From Candidatus Paraprevotella stercoravium (lineage in GTDB: Bacteria; Bacteroidota; Bacteroidia; Bacteroidales; Bacteroidaceae): a stretch of DNA of 64,000 nucleotides. The notes beneath the pieces were generated by a model, which did not search any database, was not told the origin of the DNA, and saw nothing but the letters and a program-made list of their open reading frames with translations. The translations under genes and the position numbers were made by a program. The DNA lies in contig CALUIU010000007.1 in NCBI GenBank assembly GCA_944320795.1, forward strand, positions 21,478-85,477, in the 5' to 3' direction. Shown here one piece after another: positions 63,768-64,000 of this stretch. Within the stretch, counting starts at the first letter, position 1; each line of letters opens with the position of its first letter.

Positions 63768-64000
63768 TCATTTACGGGCAAAGGCTGTTTCCGAAGAGAT
63801 ATCATTGAAGGATCTTGCAAGAGTCTTGCTGATGATAAATAAAAAGCACTGTCCTCCCATGGTCGTCCAGATGTTGTGCAGATCCGTAGTGGACATGGGA
63901 ACCAGTTCCAAAGTATAACTTTCATTGCCGACCTCGAACCGGGGCAGCGACTGAACGAAAGTGAGTGCATCGGACAATACTGACAACGCTTCGGCATACC
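63768..64000 (-). pseudogene. Fragment resembling a DUF4255/Pvc16 contractile-injection protein, C-terminus apparently replaced (runs off right edge)
   Basis: The reverse frame enters from the right edge as YAEALSVLSDALTFVQSL, continues with YTLELVPMSTTDLHN and IWTTMGGQ, then changes at about 63848 into CFLFIISKTLAR..., stopping at 63768. The first part looks like the middle or end of DUF4255 (Pvc16) proteins, a component of contractile injection systems, where a conserved GxxYxPSVxY-type segment would be expected after the Gly-Gly-Gln. Here it is missing. The frame is probably truncated by an insertion or deletion joint. The family call rests on memory of the motif and is tentative. Confidence 0.4.

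Noticed and set aside
63694..63918. 74-codon forward frame (TTG start) opposite the DUF4255-like fragment
   Set aside because: The first 50 codons read plausibly (ITDSDILSESGNKSTFETYHL region) and could be a truncated gene, but there is no ATG, the frame crosses the 63,848 joint and the dyad, and no family is recognised. Not called.

Overview
The window is a stretch of Bacteroidales chromosome, probably Bacteroidaceae or a near relative. The evidence is the gene content (Rho with a long disordered insert, DUF4494, DUF2582, PiT fused to a PhoU-like domain, C_GCAxxG_C_C protein), lipoproteins with a short signal and LxSC lipobox, the near absence of Shine-Dalgarno sites, and repeated use of the Bacteroides promoter -7 element TAnnTTTG, often with a TTTG-like -33 box 20 nt upstream. 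Most of it is core chromosome. Only the last 1.4 kb looks accessory.

Layout. 1-2.7 kb: an RND efflux operon (pump partly off the left edge, adaptor lipoprotein) with a divergent AraC regulator. 2.9-12.2 kb: rho, a Uup-like ABC-F ATPase, htpG and clpC. 12.5-21.8 kb: gyrA, two related secreted TPR proteins, a dihydrouridine synthase, a cytoplasmic TPR protein and glnS. 22-29.2 kb: a candidate small RNA, rarA, a family 2 glycosyltransferase, a LacX-like epimerase, formate-THF ligase and an RluA-type synthase with a long N-terminal extension. 29.3-29.6 kb: three tandem identical tRNA-Cys genes. 29.6-35.7 kb: a small Cys-rich membrane protein, tilS, a lipoprotein, a C_GCAxxG_C_C protein, a DUF2582 winged-helix protein, lepA, a Crp/Fnr regulator and a short HPPK. 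35.7-40.5 kb: a PhoR/PhoB pair beside the PiT-PhoU phosphate transporter. 40.7-47.6 kb: a LolC/E-like permease, an aminotransferase, DUF4494, a YggS family protein, and an acyl-CoA ligase/metallo-hydrolase/VOC operon. 47.7-52.1 kb: a secreted protein of 14 MORN repeats, glycogen branching enzyme and a membrane protein.

52.2-62.6 kb is the most interesting region. One promoter, a long structured leader, seven same-strand genes with gaps of 8 to 14 bp, and a strong terminator suggest a single transcription unit: carA, carB, an SLC13 anion permease (likely sulfate), cysC, cysD, cysN and a PAPS-type sulfotransferase. CysDN would make APS and CysC would make PAPS. No PAPS reductase or sulfite reductase follows, so the pathway ends in sulfonation of an acceptor. 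It has the same composition as the Bacteroides thetaiotaomicron cluster whose sulfotransferase (BT_0416) sulfonates cholesterol and steroids, but here it is joined to carbamoyl-phosphate synthase.

62.6-64 kb: a Panacea (PanA-like) antitoxin gene followed by an overlapping partner gene that is broken by an in-frame amber codon. A 34-nt dyad lies upstream. Beyond it is a fragment resembling a DUF4255/Pvc16 contractile-injection protein that seems to lose its C-terminus at a junction near 63,848.
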